Positions 29,225 to 38,610 of a stretch of 64,000 nt of DNA are shown one piece after another. The stretch is from an uncultured Steroidobacter sp. (GTDB lineage: Bacteria; Pseudomonadota; Gammaproteobacteria; Steroidobacterales; Steroidobacteraceae): NCBI RefSeq assembly GCF_937958065.1, contig NZ_CALFXI010000001.1, forward strand, positions 39,801 to 103,800, read 5' to 3'. How positions within the stretch are numbered: position 1 is the stretch's first letter; the number at the start of each line of letters is the position of its first letter. The notes beneath the pieces were generated by a model. The model did not search any database. It saw only the letters and a program-made list of their open reading frames with translations, and was not told the DNA's origin. A program made the translations under genes and the position numbers.

Positions 29225-29253
29225 CTGTTCTCCGCATCTCATGCGGAGAACAG
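29225..29253. terminator. bidirectional hairpin between M23 peptidase and MetX-family gene
   Basis: Perfect 13-bp stem (CTGTTCTCCGCAT / ATGCGGAGAACAG) with a 3-base loop, located where two convergent genes end. Strong stem, no T tract. Confidence 0.65.
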
Positions 29254-29274
29254 AGGCTCCAATCTGCGCCTGGA

Positions 29275-30387
29275 TCAGGGAGTCGCGAGCTTCAGGTCGG
29301 CCAGGAAGTCGCTGATCACCGGGCGGAAGCGGTCCATGTCGACCAGGAAGGAATCGTGGCCCTGGATCGAGGCGAGCCGGGCGAACTGCACGGTGCGAGT
29401 GCCGTTGCTCAGCCCGTCCGCGAGCTCCTGCTGCTGTTCGATGGGGAATAGCAGATCGGTCTCGACGCCGATCACCAGGGCGCGCTCGACCGTGAACCGG
29501 CGCAACGCCTCGGCGACCGAGCCGCCGTGGTCGGCGAGGTCGAACAGATCCATCGCGCGCGAGATGTAGAGGTAACAGTTCGGGTCGAACTGGCCGATGA
29601 ATTTGACGGCGTGATTCTCCAGGTACGACTCGACTTCGAAGTCGATGCCGAACGGATCGCCGGGCTTGCGCTCGGCATTGGCGCGCTCGCGGCCGAAGCG
29701 CTGCAACCATTCCTTCGCGGAACGATACGTGATCATGCCGAGCTTGCGGGCCAGGCGCATGCCCTGCACGGGGATGGCATCCTGCGCATAGTTTCCATCG
29801 AGCCACGCTGGATCTTTGCGAATCATCTCCCGCTGCAACGAGCGCAAGGCGATCGCGAATGGCGTCGAGCGCGCGGCAGATGAAATGGAGACGAGCGCAC
29901 GCGCGCCTTCAGGAAACAAAGCGCAGTACGCCAGCACCGTCATGCCGCCCAATGAAGGACCGACGACTGCCGCGAGCTTCTTGATGCCCAGAGACGCGAC
30001 GACTTCATGGCCGGCGCGCGCGATGTCTTCGACGGTCAGCACGGGAAACGTCAGTCGATAGCACTGGCCGGTCGCGGGATTGATGGACGCCGGCGAGGTC
30101 GAGCCGAACGGGCTGCCGAGCGAGTTGACGCAGATGACGAAGAAGCGGCGCGTATCGATCGGGCGGCCCGGACCGATCATGTCTTCCCACCAGCCGGGGG
30201 CGGGATCTTCGGTGGAGGACGCGGCATGCGCCGAGGGCGACAGGCCGGTGAAGATCAGAATCGCGTTGTCGTTGCAGAAGCTCAGGTCGCCCCAGGTCTC
30301 GTACGCGATGTGCACGTCCTGCAGAGCGCCCCCGCGGCGCATGGGGAACGGCCGGTCGAGCTTGAGAATCTTGCGTGCGGAAGCCAT
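29275..30387 (-). CDS. MetX-family acyltransferase, probably L-serine (or homoserine) O-succinyltransferase
   Basis: 370 residues of alpha/beta hydrolase fold. The triad is visible: Ser145 in VVGPSLGGMT, Asp311 in GVETDLLFP, His344 in IQGHDSF. The stretches GLSPSAHAA, PAPGWWEDMIGPGRPIDT and FVICVNSLGSPFGSTSPAS match the subgroup found in Xanthomonas/Frateuria, shown to be serine O-succinyltransferases in cysteine synthesis rather than homoserine O-acetyltransferases. No metW follows. The acyl donor and acceptor are therefore inferred from subgroup resemblance; the family is certain. Confidence 0.88.
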   Translation of the reverse strand: MASARKILKLDRPFPMRRGGALQDVHIAYETWGDLSFCNDNAILIFTGLSPSAHAASSTEDPAPGWWEDMIGPGRPIDTRRFFVICVNSLGSPFGSTSPASINPATGQCYRLTFPVLTVEDIARAGHEVVASLGIKKLAAVVGPSLGGMTVLAYCALFPEGARALVSISSAARSTPFAIALRSLQREMIRKDPAWLDGNYAQDAIPVQGMRLARKLGMITYRSAKEWLQRFGRERANAERKPGDPFGIDFEVESYLENHAVKFIGQFDPNCYLYISRAMDLFDLADHGGSVAEALRRFTVERALVIGVETDLLFPIEQQQELADGLSNGTRTVQFARLASIQGHDSFLVDMDRFRPVISDFLADLKLATP

Positions 30388-30478
30388 GGATCAGTCCAGA
30401 ACCGGATTGTTACCGGCAGTGTAAACCCGCGCCGTCACCATGGAACATCGCGGGCTGCTATATGCAGATGCCGCCCGG

Positions 30479-31873
30479 TCAGCTCTTCTTGTGGGCGCGC
30501 TTCAGCTTGCGTTGCTGGGTGCGCCGCTGCCGCGGTGTCAGTGGATTCCGCTTGCCCTTGAACGGATTCTCGTCGGTACGGAACTGCACGCGCACCGGGG
30601 TGCCTTCCAGCCGGAAGTTCTTGCGGAACACATTTGCCAGGTAGCGCTTGTATGCATCCGGCACGTGCTGAATCTGATTGCCGTGCACGACGATGATGGG
30701 CGGATTGCGTCCGCCCTGGTGGGCGTAGCGCAACTTGATGCGACGGCCGCGCACCAGCGGCGGCTGATGCTGCTCCATCGCCGTCTCCAGCACTCGCGTG
30801 AGCTCGGGTGTTGCCATCTCTCGCATCGACGCGTCATAGGCGTGCTTCACCGCGCGCATCAGCTCGCCGACGCCCGTGCCATGCAACGCCGAAATGAAAT
30901 GCACCGGCGCGAAATCCAGGAACGGGAGCCTCAGATCCAGGCCCGCGCGGATTTGGTCGCGCTTCTCGGAAGGAATGCCGTCCCATTTGTTGACCGCGAT
31001 CAACAGCGCGCGGCCGCGCTCAGCGACCATGCCGAACAAGCTCGCGTCCTGTTCGGTCACGGCATCGTGCGCATCGATCACGCCGATGACGACGTTGGCC
31101 GAATCGACCGCCTGCAGCGCCTTGATGACGCTGAACTTCTCGATCGCCTCTTCGACGCGGGCACGGCGTCGCACGCCGGCCGTGTCGATCAACGTATACG
31201 TCTGGCCATCGCGCTCGAACGGCACGAACACCGCATCGCGCGTGGTGCCGGGCTGATCGTAGGAAATCAGTCGTTCTTCGCCGAGCAGACGATTGATCAG
31301 CGTCGACTTGCCGACGTTCGGTCGGCCGATGACCGCGACGCGAATGTCGTCCTGCCCGCCCGCGGCGGCCGCTCCTTCAGGCAATTCGATGCCATCGAGC
31401 GTTTCTTCCATCAACGTCCGCACGCCGTCGCCGTGCGCGGCAGAGATCGCGTGCGGCTCGCCCAAGCCGAGCGAATAAAAGTCGGCACCGGCCGTGGCGG
31501 AGTCGACGCCTTCGGCTTTGTTGGCGACGATGAAGACTTTCTTGTTGAGCTTGCGCAGCGTCTGCGCGATGAAGTGATCGTCCGGCGTCACGCCGCTGCG
31601 CGAGTCGACCAGAAACAGAACCCGGTCGGCCTCTTCGACCGCGCGCAGGGCCTGCTTGACCATCTGCTGCTCGACGCCTTGCGCATCGACCACCAGGCCG
31701 CCGGTATCGACGACCACATACGGGATCGAGCCGACCTTGCCGTAGCCGTAATTGCGATCGCGCGTGAGGCCGGGCATGTCCGCGACCAGAGCGTCGCGGG
31801 TACGCGTCAGGAAATTGAACAACGTCGATTTGCCGACGTTGGGGCGACCGACCAGAGCAACAACAGGCAGCAT
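30479..31873 (-). CDS. der: ribosome-biogenesis GTPase Der (EngA)
   Basis: 464 residues. Two consecutive GTPase domains each have a GRPNVGKST P-loop; the NKxD-type motifs are NKAEG in the first and NKWDG in the second. A C-terminal KH-like domain (NPPIIVVHGNQIQHVPDAYK) follows, then a basic tail. It is essential for 50S maturation. It sits downstream of bamB in the conserved hisS–yfgM–bamB–der order. Confidence 0.98.
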   Translation of the reverse strand: MLPVVALVGRPNVGKSTLFNFLTRTRDALVADMPGLTRDRNYGYGKVGSIPYVVVDTGGLVVDAQGVEQQMVKQALRAVEEADRVLFLVDSRSGVTPDDHFIAQTLRKLNKKVFIVANKAEGVDSATAGADFYSLGLGEPHAISAAHGDGVRTLMEETLDGIELPEGAAAAGGQDDIRVAVIGRPNVGKSTLINRLLGEERLISYDQPGTTRDAVFVPFERDGQTYTLIDTAGVRRRARVEEAIEKFSVIKALQAVDSANVVIGVIDAHDAVTEQDASLFGMVAERGRALLIAVNKWDGIPSEKRDQIRAGLDLRLPFLDFAPVHFISALHGTGVGELMRAVKHAYDASMREMATPELTRVLETAMEQHQPPLVRGRRIKLRYAHQGGRNPPIIVVHGNQIQHVPDAYKRYLANVFRKNFRLEGTPVRVQFRTDENPFKGKRNPLTPRQRRTQQRKLKRAHKKS

Positions 31874-31932
31874 GATGAGTGACTGGAGATTAGAGTGAGT
31901 GCTGCCCGGGCAGCGGCCCCATTGCTGGGAGA

Positions 31933-33138
31933 TTACTGGCCGCTGTCAGCTGTTTTGACTTCGCGGCCTTTGCTGCGAAACGCCAGCAACCTGCCCGAGT
32001 CCGTCTGCACGAACACGCGCTCTTCGTCGGTGACCGCCGCGTTGCTGATGCGCTCGCCATCGGTCTTCTGACGCGCAACCAGGGCGCCCGTGGCCTTGTC
32101 GAGCCAGTGCATGTAGCCCTCGAAGTCGCCGACGACCAGCGCGTCGCCATCGATGGCCGGTGCGGTCAAGCCACGACGCCGCATCGCGTCCTGCTCCCAC
32201 TGCACGGCGCCATCACTGCGGCGCATGGCGATCACCACGCTGTCCGCGTTGGTGAGATACAAGTTCTGTTCGTCCATGGAGAAGCCGCGATAGCTCGAAG
32301 CATCGCGCGCCCACCAGATCTGACCGGAATCGCGCGCCAGCATCGCGACCCGACCCTGGAAGCCGACCACGAAAATATCGTCGCCCGCGACGCGTGCCGG
32401 CGAGTCGATGTCGGAAAGACGTTCCAGCTCGGTACGGCCGCGAGGGGAATTCACGATCGTGTCCCACAGCACGTCGCCGTTACGCGGATCGATGGCGAGC
32501 ACCTTGCCGTTGTCGAAGCCCGCGATGATGCGATCGCCCGCCAGCACCGGCGGCGCCGTGCCACGCAGGGTGAGCCTGGGCACCTGCTCATCGACGGCCC
32601 ACTTGGTCGAACCGTCGGTCGCGGACAGCCCTTCGATGTGACCATCGACGGTGCGGATCACGACCAGGTCATTGACGATCAGCGGCTTGGCGAGGATTTC
32701 GCTCGCGATGGCCTTGCGCCAGCGCTGCGCGCCGTTGCTCGCATCGAGCGCGATGATGTCGCCGTCGCTCGAGCCGAGCACGACCATGCCGTTGCCCACT
32801 TCGGGACCGGCCGACAGCGCCAGCTTGGTCTTGGCCACCCAGACGCGTTTGCCGGTCGCGGCCGCCATGGCGACCACCTCGCCGTCATGGGAGGCGGCGT
32901 ACACCGTCCCGTCGACGACGCTCGGCTTCAGCGCCAGCCGCAGTCGCTCCGCGTCGCCGCCCAATCCCACCGACCAGACCCGCTGCACGTCGCGCGTCGC
33001 TTTGAGCTCGGTCAGCTCGGCCGGCGGATCGACTTCCTTGTCGTTGTCGCAGCCGAGCAGGATCAGCAAGGCCGTCGCGGCCGCGGCAACGCGCGCCCCG
33101 CGATACAGACGCGTCAAGGAAGCTTTCTTGTCGGTCAT
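31933..33138 (-). CDS. bamB: outer-membrane assembly lipoprotein BamB
   Basis: 401 residues. It has a lipoprotein signal peptide with lipobox LILLGC (Cys near residue 29), then a PQQ-type eight-bladed beta-propeller with repeated blades (GSSDGDIIALDASNGAQRW; AGFDNGKVLAIDPRNGDVLW). It is part of the BAM complex that inserts outer-membrane proteins, and so is relevant to the giant autotransporter and the patatin barrel in this window. The start overlaps yfgM by 4 bases. Confidence 0.97.
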   Translation of the reverse strand: MTDKKASLTRLYRGARVAAAATALLILLGCDNDKEVDPPAELTELKATRDVQRVWSVGLGGDAERLRLALKPSVVDGTVYAASHDGEVVAMAAATGKRVWVAKTKLALSAGPEVGNGMVVLGSSDGDIIALDASNGAQRWRKAIASEILAKPLIVNDLVVIRTVDGHIEGLSATDGSTKWAVDEQVPRLTLRGTAPPVLAGDRIIAGFDNGKVLAIDPRNGDVLWDTIVNSPRGRTELERLSDIDSPARVAGDDIFVVGFQGRVAMLARDSGQIWWARDASSYRGFSMDEQNLYLTNADSVVIAMRRSDGAVQWEQDAMRRRGLTAPAIDGDALVVGDFEGYMHWLDKATGALVARQKTDGERISNAAVTDEERVFVQTDSGRLLAFRSKGREVKTADSGQ

Positions 33139-33833
33139 GGTTGACCCTCGGCAGTCGCCGGCTTGGTCTCGGACGGCGCGGCCTGCTTATCGCCGCCCAC
33201 GTCCTGCAATTTCATTTCGAGCAAAGTGCGGTCGATCGCACGATCGGCACGCGCATCGATGTTATCCGTCAGCGCCGCCGCGTACTCGGCTCGCGCGCCT
33301 TCGAGATTGCCTTTCGCAACCTGAGCGTCGCCCCGGATCTCACGAACCTGCGCCGCGAACGCGCCGGCCTTCTCCGGATCGAGCAGATTGAGCGCCTCGT
33401 CGTACTTGCCCTGCTGAATGAGCACACGAGCGACACGCAAGCGCGCCACCCATGCCAGCTCCGGATCTTCGGAGTCGTCGACGACCGCCCGCAGCAGCGG
33501 CAGCGCTTCCTCGTACTTGCCGTCCTCGACGTCTTTTTTCGCCAGCAGCAGGCGCCCCTGCTGCGTGTACGGAGACTTCTTATAATCGGCGACGAGCGTG
33601 CCGAGCGTGCCCTTGGCCGCTTCGACATCCTTGCGCTCCAGCGCGCCCACCAGTTCGTCGTAGAGCTGAGACGCCGCGGCGGAATGGTTCGCGGTGTGGA
33701 TCTTCCAATACTGCCAGCCGCCCAGCAGCACCAGGCCCAGCACCACGCCGCCGAGAATCCAGCTCCAGTTCTCCCGCCACCAGGTGCGGAGCGCTTCTTC
33801 CTGATCGCGATCGGTCAGATAATCTTCGACCAT
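33135..33833 (-). CDS. yfgM: YfgM-family periplasmic TPR protein, ancillary SecYEG translocon subunit
   Basis: 232 residues. A short cytosolic N-terminus with the DREEALRTWW-type block (here DQEEALRTWWRENWSW) is followed by one transmembrane helix (about 28–46) and a periplasmic TPR-like domain. The Ala/Pro-rich tail is variable. It is part of the hisS–yfgM–bamB–der gene run and links secretion with periplasmic chaperones in E. coli. Confidence 0.95.
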   Translation of the reverse strand: MVEDYLTDRDQEEALRTWWRENWSWILGGVVLGLVLLGGWQYWKIHTANHSAAASQLYDELVGALERKDVEAAKGTLGTLVADYKKSPYTQQGRLLLAKKDVEDGKYEEALPLLRAVVDDSEDPELAWVARLRVARVLIQQGKYDEALNLLDPEKAGAFAAQVREIRGDAQVAKGNLEGARAEYAAALTDNIDARADRAIDRTLLEMKLQDVGGDKQAAPSETKPATAEGQP

Positions 33834-33881
33834 GACTTGCCGTCTTGAATTGTAGTAAGAGGTAGAAAACTCGAGGCCGGC

Positions 33882-35162
33882 TCAACGCCGCGCGAGGCGC
33901 TCGCCCAGCTCATCGACCAGTCGCTCCCAGGCGACTTCCACCTGCGGTGCTTCCACCCGCAGGGACTTCAGACCAGCGACGCGCTTTTCAGTTTCCGAGT
34001 CGCCGAGAATCAGTGCCCAGGCCGCGCCACTCTTGTCGGAGCGCTTGAGCTGCGATTTGAAACTGCCACCGCCGCAGTTCATCTCGATGCGCACGCCGGG
34101 GATCTGGTCGCGCAGCAGCTCGGCAAGCCGCAGCCCCTCGGCCTCGGCCCGCTGGCCGGCGACCACGAAGTACACGTCCGGTGCCGGCACCGGCACCTCG
34201 CCATGCTGCACCTTGAGCAGATCCACGATGCGTTCCTGGCCGAGCGCCCAGCCGATCGCCGGTGTCGCTTCGCCGCCCAGCTGCTCGACTAGGCCGTCGT
34301 AACGGCCGCCCGAGCACACCGCGCCCTGCGAGCCCAACTCGGTCGTCACCCACTCGAACACCGTGTGCGAGTAGTAATCGAGGCCGCGGACCAGCAGCGG
34401 ATTCAACACGTACTTCACGCCCAGCGCATCGAGGTGACGACACAGGCCGCTGAAGTGCGCGCGCGATTCTTCATCGAGATGCTCGGTCAGCATCGGCGCG
34501 TTCCTGATGATGTCCTGCAGCTCCGGATTCTTGCTGTCGAGGATGCGCAGCGGGTTGCCTTCCAGGCGCCGCAGGCTGTCGGCATCCAGCTTCGACTTGT
34601 GCGCGGTGAAATATTCGACCAGCTTCTCGCGATACACGCGCCGCGAGGCCGGCGTGCCGAGCGAGTTCAGGTTCAGCTCCAGCCGCTGCACGCCCGCCTG
34701 GGTCAGCAGACGCGAGCTCACCAGGATCACTTCGGCGTCGATGTCCGGACCGGGATAGCCGAACGCTTCCACGTCCAGCTGATGGAACTGACGGAAGCGG
34801 CCACGCTGCGGCTTCTCGTGACGGAACATGGGGCCGGACGTCCACACGCGCTGCTTCTGGTTGTGCAGCAGCCCGTTGCTGATCATGGCGCGCACGATGC
34901 CGGCGGTCGCCTCCGGACGCAGCGTGAGCGAATCCCCGCCTGGATCCTGGAAGGTGAACATTTCCTTCGACACCACATCGGTGAATTCGCCGATGGAGCG
35001 CTTGAACAATCCGGTGTGCTCGACCAGCGGCACGCGGATTTCCTGATACGCATAGGAAGCAAAAATCTCGCGCGCCAGGGTCTCCAGGCGCTGCCAGGCC
35101 GCCGTGTCGGCCGGCAGGATATCGTTCATGCCGCGGGGCGGCTGGATCTGCTGCTGAGTCAC
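33882..35162 (-). CDS. hisS: histidyl-tRNA synthetase
   Basis: 426 residues of class II synthetase. Motif 1 region (PPRGMNDILP…), motif 2 (FRHEKPQRGRFRQFHQLDVE), the histidine-specific LVRGLDYYSHTVFEW, and motif 3 (GGEATPAIGWALGQER) are all present, with a C-terminal anticodon-binding domain. The GTG start overlaps the rodZ stop by 4 bases (GTGA). Confidence 0.98.
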   Translation of the reverse strand: MTQQQIQPPRGMNDILPADTAAWQRLETLAREIFASYAYQEIRVPLVEHTGLFKRSIGEFTDVVSKEMFTFQDPGGDSLTLRPEATAGIVRAMISNGLLHNQKQRVWTSGPMFRHEKPQRGRFRQFHQLDVEAFGYPGPDIDAEVILVSSRLLTQAGVQRLELNLNSLGTPASRRVYREKLVEYFTAHKSKLDADSLRRLEGNPLRILDSKNPELQDIIRNAPMLTEHLDEESRAHFSGLCRHLDALGVKYVLNPLLVRGLDYYSHTVFEWVTTELGSQGAVCSGGRYDGLVEQLGGEATPAIGWALGQERIVDLLKVQHGEVPVPAPDVYFVVAGQRAEAEGLRLAELLRDQIPGVRIEMNCGGGSFKSQLKRSDKSGAAWALILGDSETEKRVAGLKSLRVEAPQVEVAWERLVDELGERLARR

Positions 35163-36064
35163 TCGACCGGAACCTCACCACTCATCTCGACAGTGCCGCT
35201 CGCGCCGACCACGAACCTGGTCGCGTCCCTTCCCGCCCTGCGTGGCACCACGACCGGACGATCGTTCACTTGGACCGTGACCGCGGACGCCTTGCCGAGC
35301 GTGACTCGCAATGGCGGTGTGCCCGAAACCGTGCTCACCTTGCCGCTCTCACCCAAACCGAACATCAAACGTTTGCCCGTCGCGTCGTAGATCTCGGTCC
35401 ACGACGCATCGTTGAATTGCAGCCGCATGCGGACTTGGTCCGCTGCCGCTGTTGCCGCCCCCTGCGCCTCGGGCGCGGCGCTCGGTACCGGCGGCGACGG
35501 CTGAACCGCCGGCTCCGGCACGTCTGCGGGCTCCGGCGGCAACGTCGATGGCAACGGCCCGGAGTCGGTGATCGCCTCATCCGGCACGGCCGTCTGCATC
35601 GGATCGCCCGGCGTCGACACCGTCGACCACACCCACCAGCCCAACGTGAGCGCGATCAACGCCACGCCCGACCATAACGGCCCGGCCAGCGAGCGACGCT
35701 CCATGGTCACTGCCGTCGCGCTCGCAGTCGACTGCAGCGGCGCCAATATTTCCTGCCGACCGGTCAGCGCCTCATAACGCTCGATGATCAACTGCGGCGA
35801 CAGCCCCAACAGCGCGGCGTACTGGCGCAAGTGTCCTCGCGCGTACACCGACGGTCCCAACGTCTCGAAGCGATTGCCTTCGATGGCCTCCACCACGCGG
35901 ACATCGAGATGCAGCTCTTCGGCGATGTGCAGCTGAGTGATCGAGCGGCGCTCGCGCTCCCGTCGCAGCAATTCCCCGGGCGTCAGCGACTCGGGGGCCG
36001 GCTCCGCAGAGCTGGCCTGCGCGGTCTCTACCGCCGGATTGCCGCTGTCGCCCGCCACATTCAT
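35159..36064 (-). CDS. rodZ: RodZ-family cytoskeletal/cell-shape protein
   Basis: 301 residues. An N-terminal helix-turn-helix of the HTH_25 type (LTPGELLRRERERRSITQLH, EGNRFETLGPSVYARGHLRQ), a transmembrane helix (about 170–190), a Pro-rich periplasmic linker and a C-terminal DUF4115-like beta domain. RodZ binds MreB and organises elongation. The reading frame continues upstream inside pilW, but the ATG at 36064 overlaps the pilW stop by 4 bases and begins the conserved domain. Confidence 0.93.
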   Translation of the reverse strand: MNVAGDSGNPAVETAQASSAEPAPESLTPGELLRRERERRSITQLHIAEELHLDVRVVEAIEGNRFETLGPSVYARGHLRQYAALLGLSPQLIIERYEALTGRQEILAPLQSTASATAVTMERRSLAGPLWSGVALIALTLGWWVWSTVSTPGDPMQTAVPDEAITDSGPLPSTLPPEPADVPEPAVQPSPPVPSAAPEAQGAATAAADQVRMRLQFNDASWTEIYDATGKRLMFGLGESGKVSTVSGTPPLRVTLGKASAVTVQVNDRPVVVPRRAGRDATRFVVGASGTVEMSGEVPVE

Positions 36065-36825
36065 CCAGGATTCCGCTCGGACTCGATCAACTCCTTGGTC
36101 TGAGCGGCCCTCGGGTATTCCAGCTTCAAACGCTCCGCATAATTCCTTGCGGCGGCGGCATTGCCGAGGCCCCGCTCGATCTGCACGCCCAGCCACAGCG
36201 ACGCCGGGCTGGTGCGGCCCACTTCCATGTAGCGTTCGAGAAAGCCACGAGCGGACAGATAATCCGTTTGTTTGTATTGCAGATCGGCCATCTGGAACAG
36301 CGCGTCGCCGAACTTCGGCCGCAGCGCCAGCGCCTTGCGCAGATTCTCTTCGGCCCGCTGCAGATCGCCGCCATTGCGGGCGCAGTTCGCCGCGTTCAGG
36401 TACGCGACCTCGGGAGTGCGATACAACGGATTGGTGGCGGCCTCGATCATCAGCTTTTCGCCGCGCTGGTACTTGCCCTTCTGGCACAGGTACGCGCCGT
36501 AGTTGTTCTGCACTTCCGGGTTCTTCGGATCGAGCGCGAGGCCCTTCGCGAAGTGCGATTCGGCCTTGTTGCTGTCGCCGAGCCGCTCGTACAGCATGCC
36601 GGCGGTGATCTGCGCCTTGGAATTGCGCGGATTCTGCTCGATCGCCCGGTCGATCTTTTCTTTCGCCTGCGCCAGGTTGTTCTTGCGCAGATAGTCGATG
36701 CCGATCTCCAGGTTGATCTCGGCGGCGCGCGCGTTGTCGGGCGTGCCCAGCTGTGTCGAGCCAGTGCTCATGCAACCGGCGAGCGCAGCCGACACCACCC
36801 ACAAAGCCAGCGCCGAACTTCTCAT
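36061..36825 (-). CDS. pilW: type IV pilus biogenesis/stability lipoprotein PilW (PilF)
   Basis: 254 residues. A lipoprotein signal with lipobox ALAGC (Cys18) precedes about six TPR motifs (NPRNSKAQITAGMLYERLGD; DPKNPEVQNNYGAYLCQKGK). This is the pilotin that places the PilQ secretin in the outer membrane. It has the usual position between rlmN and rodZ; its start overlaps the rlmN stop by one base (TAATG). Confidence 0.93.
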   Translation of the reverse strand: MRSSALALWVVSAALAGCMSTGSTQLGTPDNARAAEINLEIGIDYLRKNNLAQAKEKIDRAIEQNPRNSKAQITAGMLYERLGDSNKAESHFAKGLALDPKNPEVQNNYGAYLCQKGKYQRGEKLMIEAATNPLYRTPEVAYLNAANCARNGGDLQRAEENLRKALALRPKFGDALFQMADLQYKQTDYLSARGFLERYMEVGRTSPASLWLGVQIERGLGNAAAARNYAERLKLEYPRAAQTKELIESERNPG

Positions 36826-37943
36826 TACTGCACCGCCACTGAGATCAGCTTCGAACCCAGACGAACTGTCGTACGGTCATGCACGCGTCCCACCAGCTGA
36901 CCGCAGGCGGCATCGATGTCGTCGCCACGCGTGCGACGCGTGGTTGCGATGACTCCGTTCGCATTCAGGATGTCACGGAAGCGCTCGATGGCGGCGGCAC
37001 TGGAACGTTTGTAACGCGTGCCCGGGAACGGGTTGAACGGGATCAGATTCAGCTTGGCGGGCCGGCCCTTGAGCAGGGCGACCAGCTCGTGCGCGTGCTC
37101 GGGATGATCGTTCACGCCATCGAGCATGACGTATTCGAATGTGATGCTGCGGGCATTCTGCTTGTTGACGTACACCCAGCACGCATCCAGCAGCTCGGCG
37201 ATCTTGTGCTTGCGATTGATCGGCACCAGCTCGTCACGCAGCGTGTCGTTCGGCGCATGCAACGACACGGCCAGCGCGCAATTGGTTTCTTCGGCGAGCT
37301 TCAGCATCTGCGGCACGAGGCCGGATGTGCTCACCGTCACGCGACGGCGGGAAATATCGAAGCCCAGATCATCCATGAGTATTTCCGCGGCGGGCACGAC
37401 GTTGCGGTAGTTCGCGAGCGGCTCGCCCATGCCCATGAACACGATGTTGGTAACGACCCGGTCGCCACCGTGCTGGTAGCCCAGCTCCTTGTTCGCGAGC
37501 CACACCTGGCCGACGATTTCGGCCGCGTTCAGATTGCGATTGAAGCCCTGCTGCGCGGTCGAACAGAACGTGCAATCCATCGCGCAGCCGACCTGGCTCG
37601 AAATGCACAGCGTGCCGCGGCCAGGCTCGGGAATGAACACCATCTCGATGCCCTGCTTCACGCCCTCGCTGGTGTTCATCGCCAGCAGCCACTTGCGTGT
37701 GCCGTCGGCGGACACTTGAGTCATCGTGATTTCAGGCACCGCGACTTCGGCCACCTCGACCAGCTTGGCGCGGAAGCTCTTCGCCAGGTCGGTCATCTGG
37801 TCGAAATCGGCAACGTGGCGCTTGTACAGCCACTTCATCAATTGCCGGGCGCGGAACGGCTTCTCGCCCATGCCAGCGACGAACGCCTCCAGCTCGGTCC
37901 GTGTCAGACCCAGCAGGTTCGTTTTGGCGGGCGTCGCGTGCAT
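36825..37943 (-). CDS. rlmN: dual-specificity 23S rRNA/tRNA adenine-C2 methyltransferase RlmN
   Basis: 372 residues of radical-SAM enzyme. The iron–sulfur motif is Cys120-x3-Cys124-x2-Cys127 (GCAMDCTFCSTAQQG). The N-terminal accessory domain (KPFRARQLMKWLYKRHV) and the GMGEPLANY SAM block are present, with a C-terminal catalytic Cys near AACGQL. It methylates A2503 of 23S rRNA and A37 of some tRNAs. Confidence 0.98.
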   Translation of the reverse strand: MHATPAKTNLLGLTRTELEAFVAGMGEKPFRARQLMKWLYKRHVADFDQMTDLAKSFRAKLVEVAEVAVPEITMTQVSADGTRKWLLAMNTSEGVKQGIEMVFIPEPGRGTLCISSQVGCAMDCTFCSTAQQGFNRNLNAAEIVGQVWLANKELGYQHGGDRVVTNIVFMGMGEPLANYRNVVPAAEILMDDLGFDISRRRVTVSTSGLVPQMLKLAEETNCALAVSLHAPNDTLRDELVPINRKHKIAELLDACWVYVNKQNARSITFEYVMLDGVNDHPEHAHELVALLKGRPAKLNLIPFNPFPGTRYKRSSAAAIERFRDILNANGVIATTRRTRGDDIDAACGQLVGRVHDRTTVRLGSKLISVAVQ

Positions 37944-37967
37944 GAGTGAGATCGCTCAGTCCTGAAA

Positions 37968-37993
37968 AGTATGTATGTAGGTGCTTACATACT
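37968..37993 (-). terminator. likely terminator of ndk
   Basis: 8-bp perfect stem AGTATGTA/TACATACT (an alternative 7-bp register shares the right arm) in the gap after ndk. On the minus strand the stem is followed by ACTTTTC, a short T run. Confidence 0.5.
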
Positions 37994-38007
37994 CTTTCGG
38001 GCAAAAA

Positions 38008-38439
38008 TCAGCGCGTGCGCGGGCAGAGCTCGGAGGTCGAGAAGAAATATGCGATCTCGATCTTCGCGTTGTCCAGGCTGTCGGAGCCGTGCACCGTGTT
38101 CTCTTCGATGCTGGTGGCCAGATCCGCGCGGATCGTGCCCTTCTCGGCCTTCTTCGGGTCGGTGGCGCCCATCAGCTCGCGGTTCTTCGCCACGGCGTTT
38201 TCACCTTCCAGCACCTGGACCATCACCGGGCCGGAAATCATGTACTTCACCAGATCCTTGAAGAACGGGCGCTCCTTGTGGACTGCATAGAAACCTTCGG
38301 CCTGCGCCTGGGTCAGCTGCACCATCTTGGCGGCGATGATCTTCAGACCGGCCTGCTCGAAGCGGCGGTACACCTCGCCGATCACGTTCTTCTGCACGCC
38401 GTCGGGTTTGACAATGGAAAAAGTGCGTTCGACCGCCAT
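38008..38439 (-). CDS. ndk: nucleoside diphosphate kinase
   Basis: 143 residues, the usual size. It transfers the gamma-phosphate between nucleoside triphosphates through a phosphohistidine. ERTFSIVKPDGVQKNVIG opens the fold; the active-site His is in EENTVHGSDS. It is first in the ndk–rlmN–pilW run and ends 64 bases before rlmN. Confidence 0.98.
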   Translation of the reverse strand: MAVERTFSIVKPDGVQKNVIGEVYRRFEQAGLKIIAAKMVQLTQAQAEGFYAVHKERPFFKDLVKYMISGPVMVQVLEGENAVAKNRELMGATDPKKAEKGTIRADLATSIEENTVHGSDSLDNAKIEIAYFFSTSELCPRTR

Positions 38440-38610
38440 GGAAAGTCCCGTTAATCAATGAATTGGAAAAGGTTCGCCAGGCCTGCCCGAAGCGTGGTGT
38501 CGCCGGGCGGCGGCAATTGCGCGCGCGCAGTCTACCCGGCATGGCCGGGGGCAGCAAGAAAATGAGCGGGGACGCGGAGTTAGGCTGCTAGCCCAGAGAC
38601 TTACACGGCG

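Noticed and set aside
28264..29451. 395-codon plus-strand ORF overlapping the M23 peptidase and beyond
   Set aside because: Different frame from the peptidase, which has intact catalytic motifs; the extension into 29114–29451 has no recognisable domain and crosses the terminator and the MetX-family gene.
36065..36802. N-terminal extension of the rodZ frame inside pilW
   Set aside because: The extension is out-of-frame pilW sequence; the RodZ domain begins at the ATG overlapping the pilW stop.
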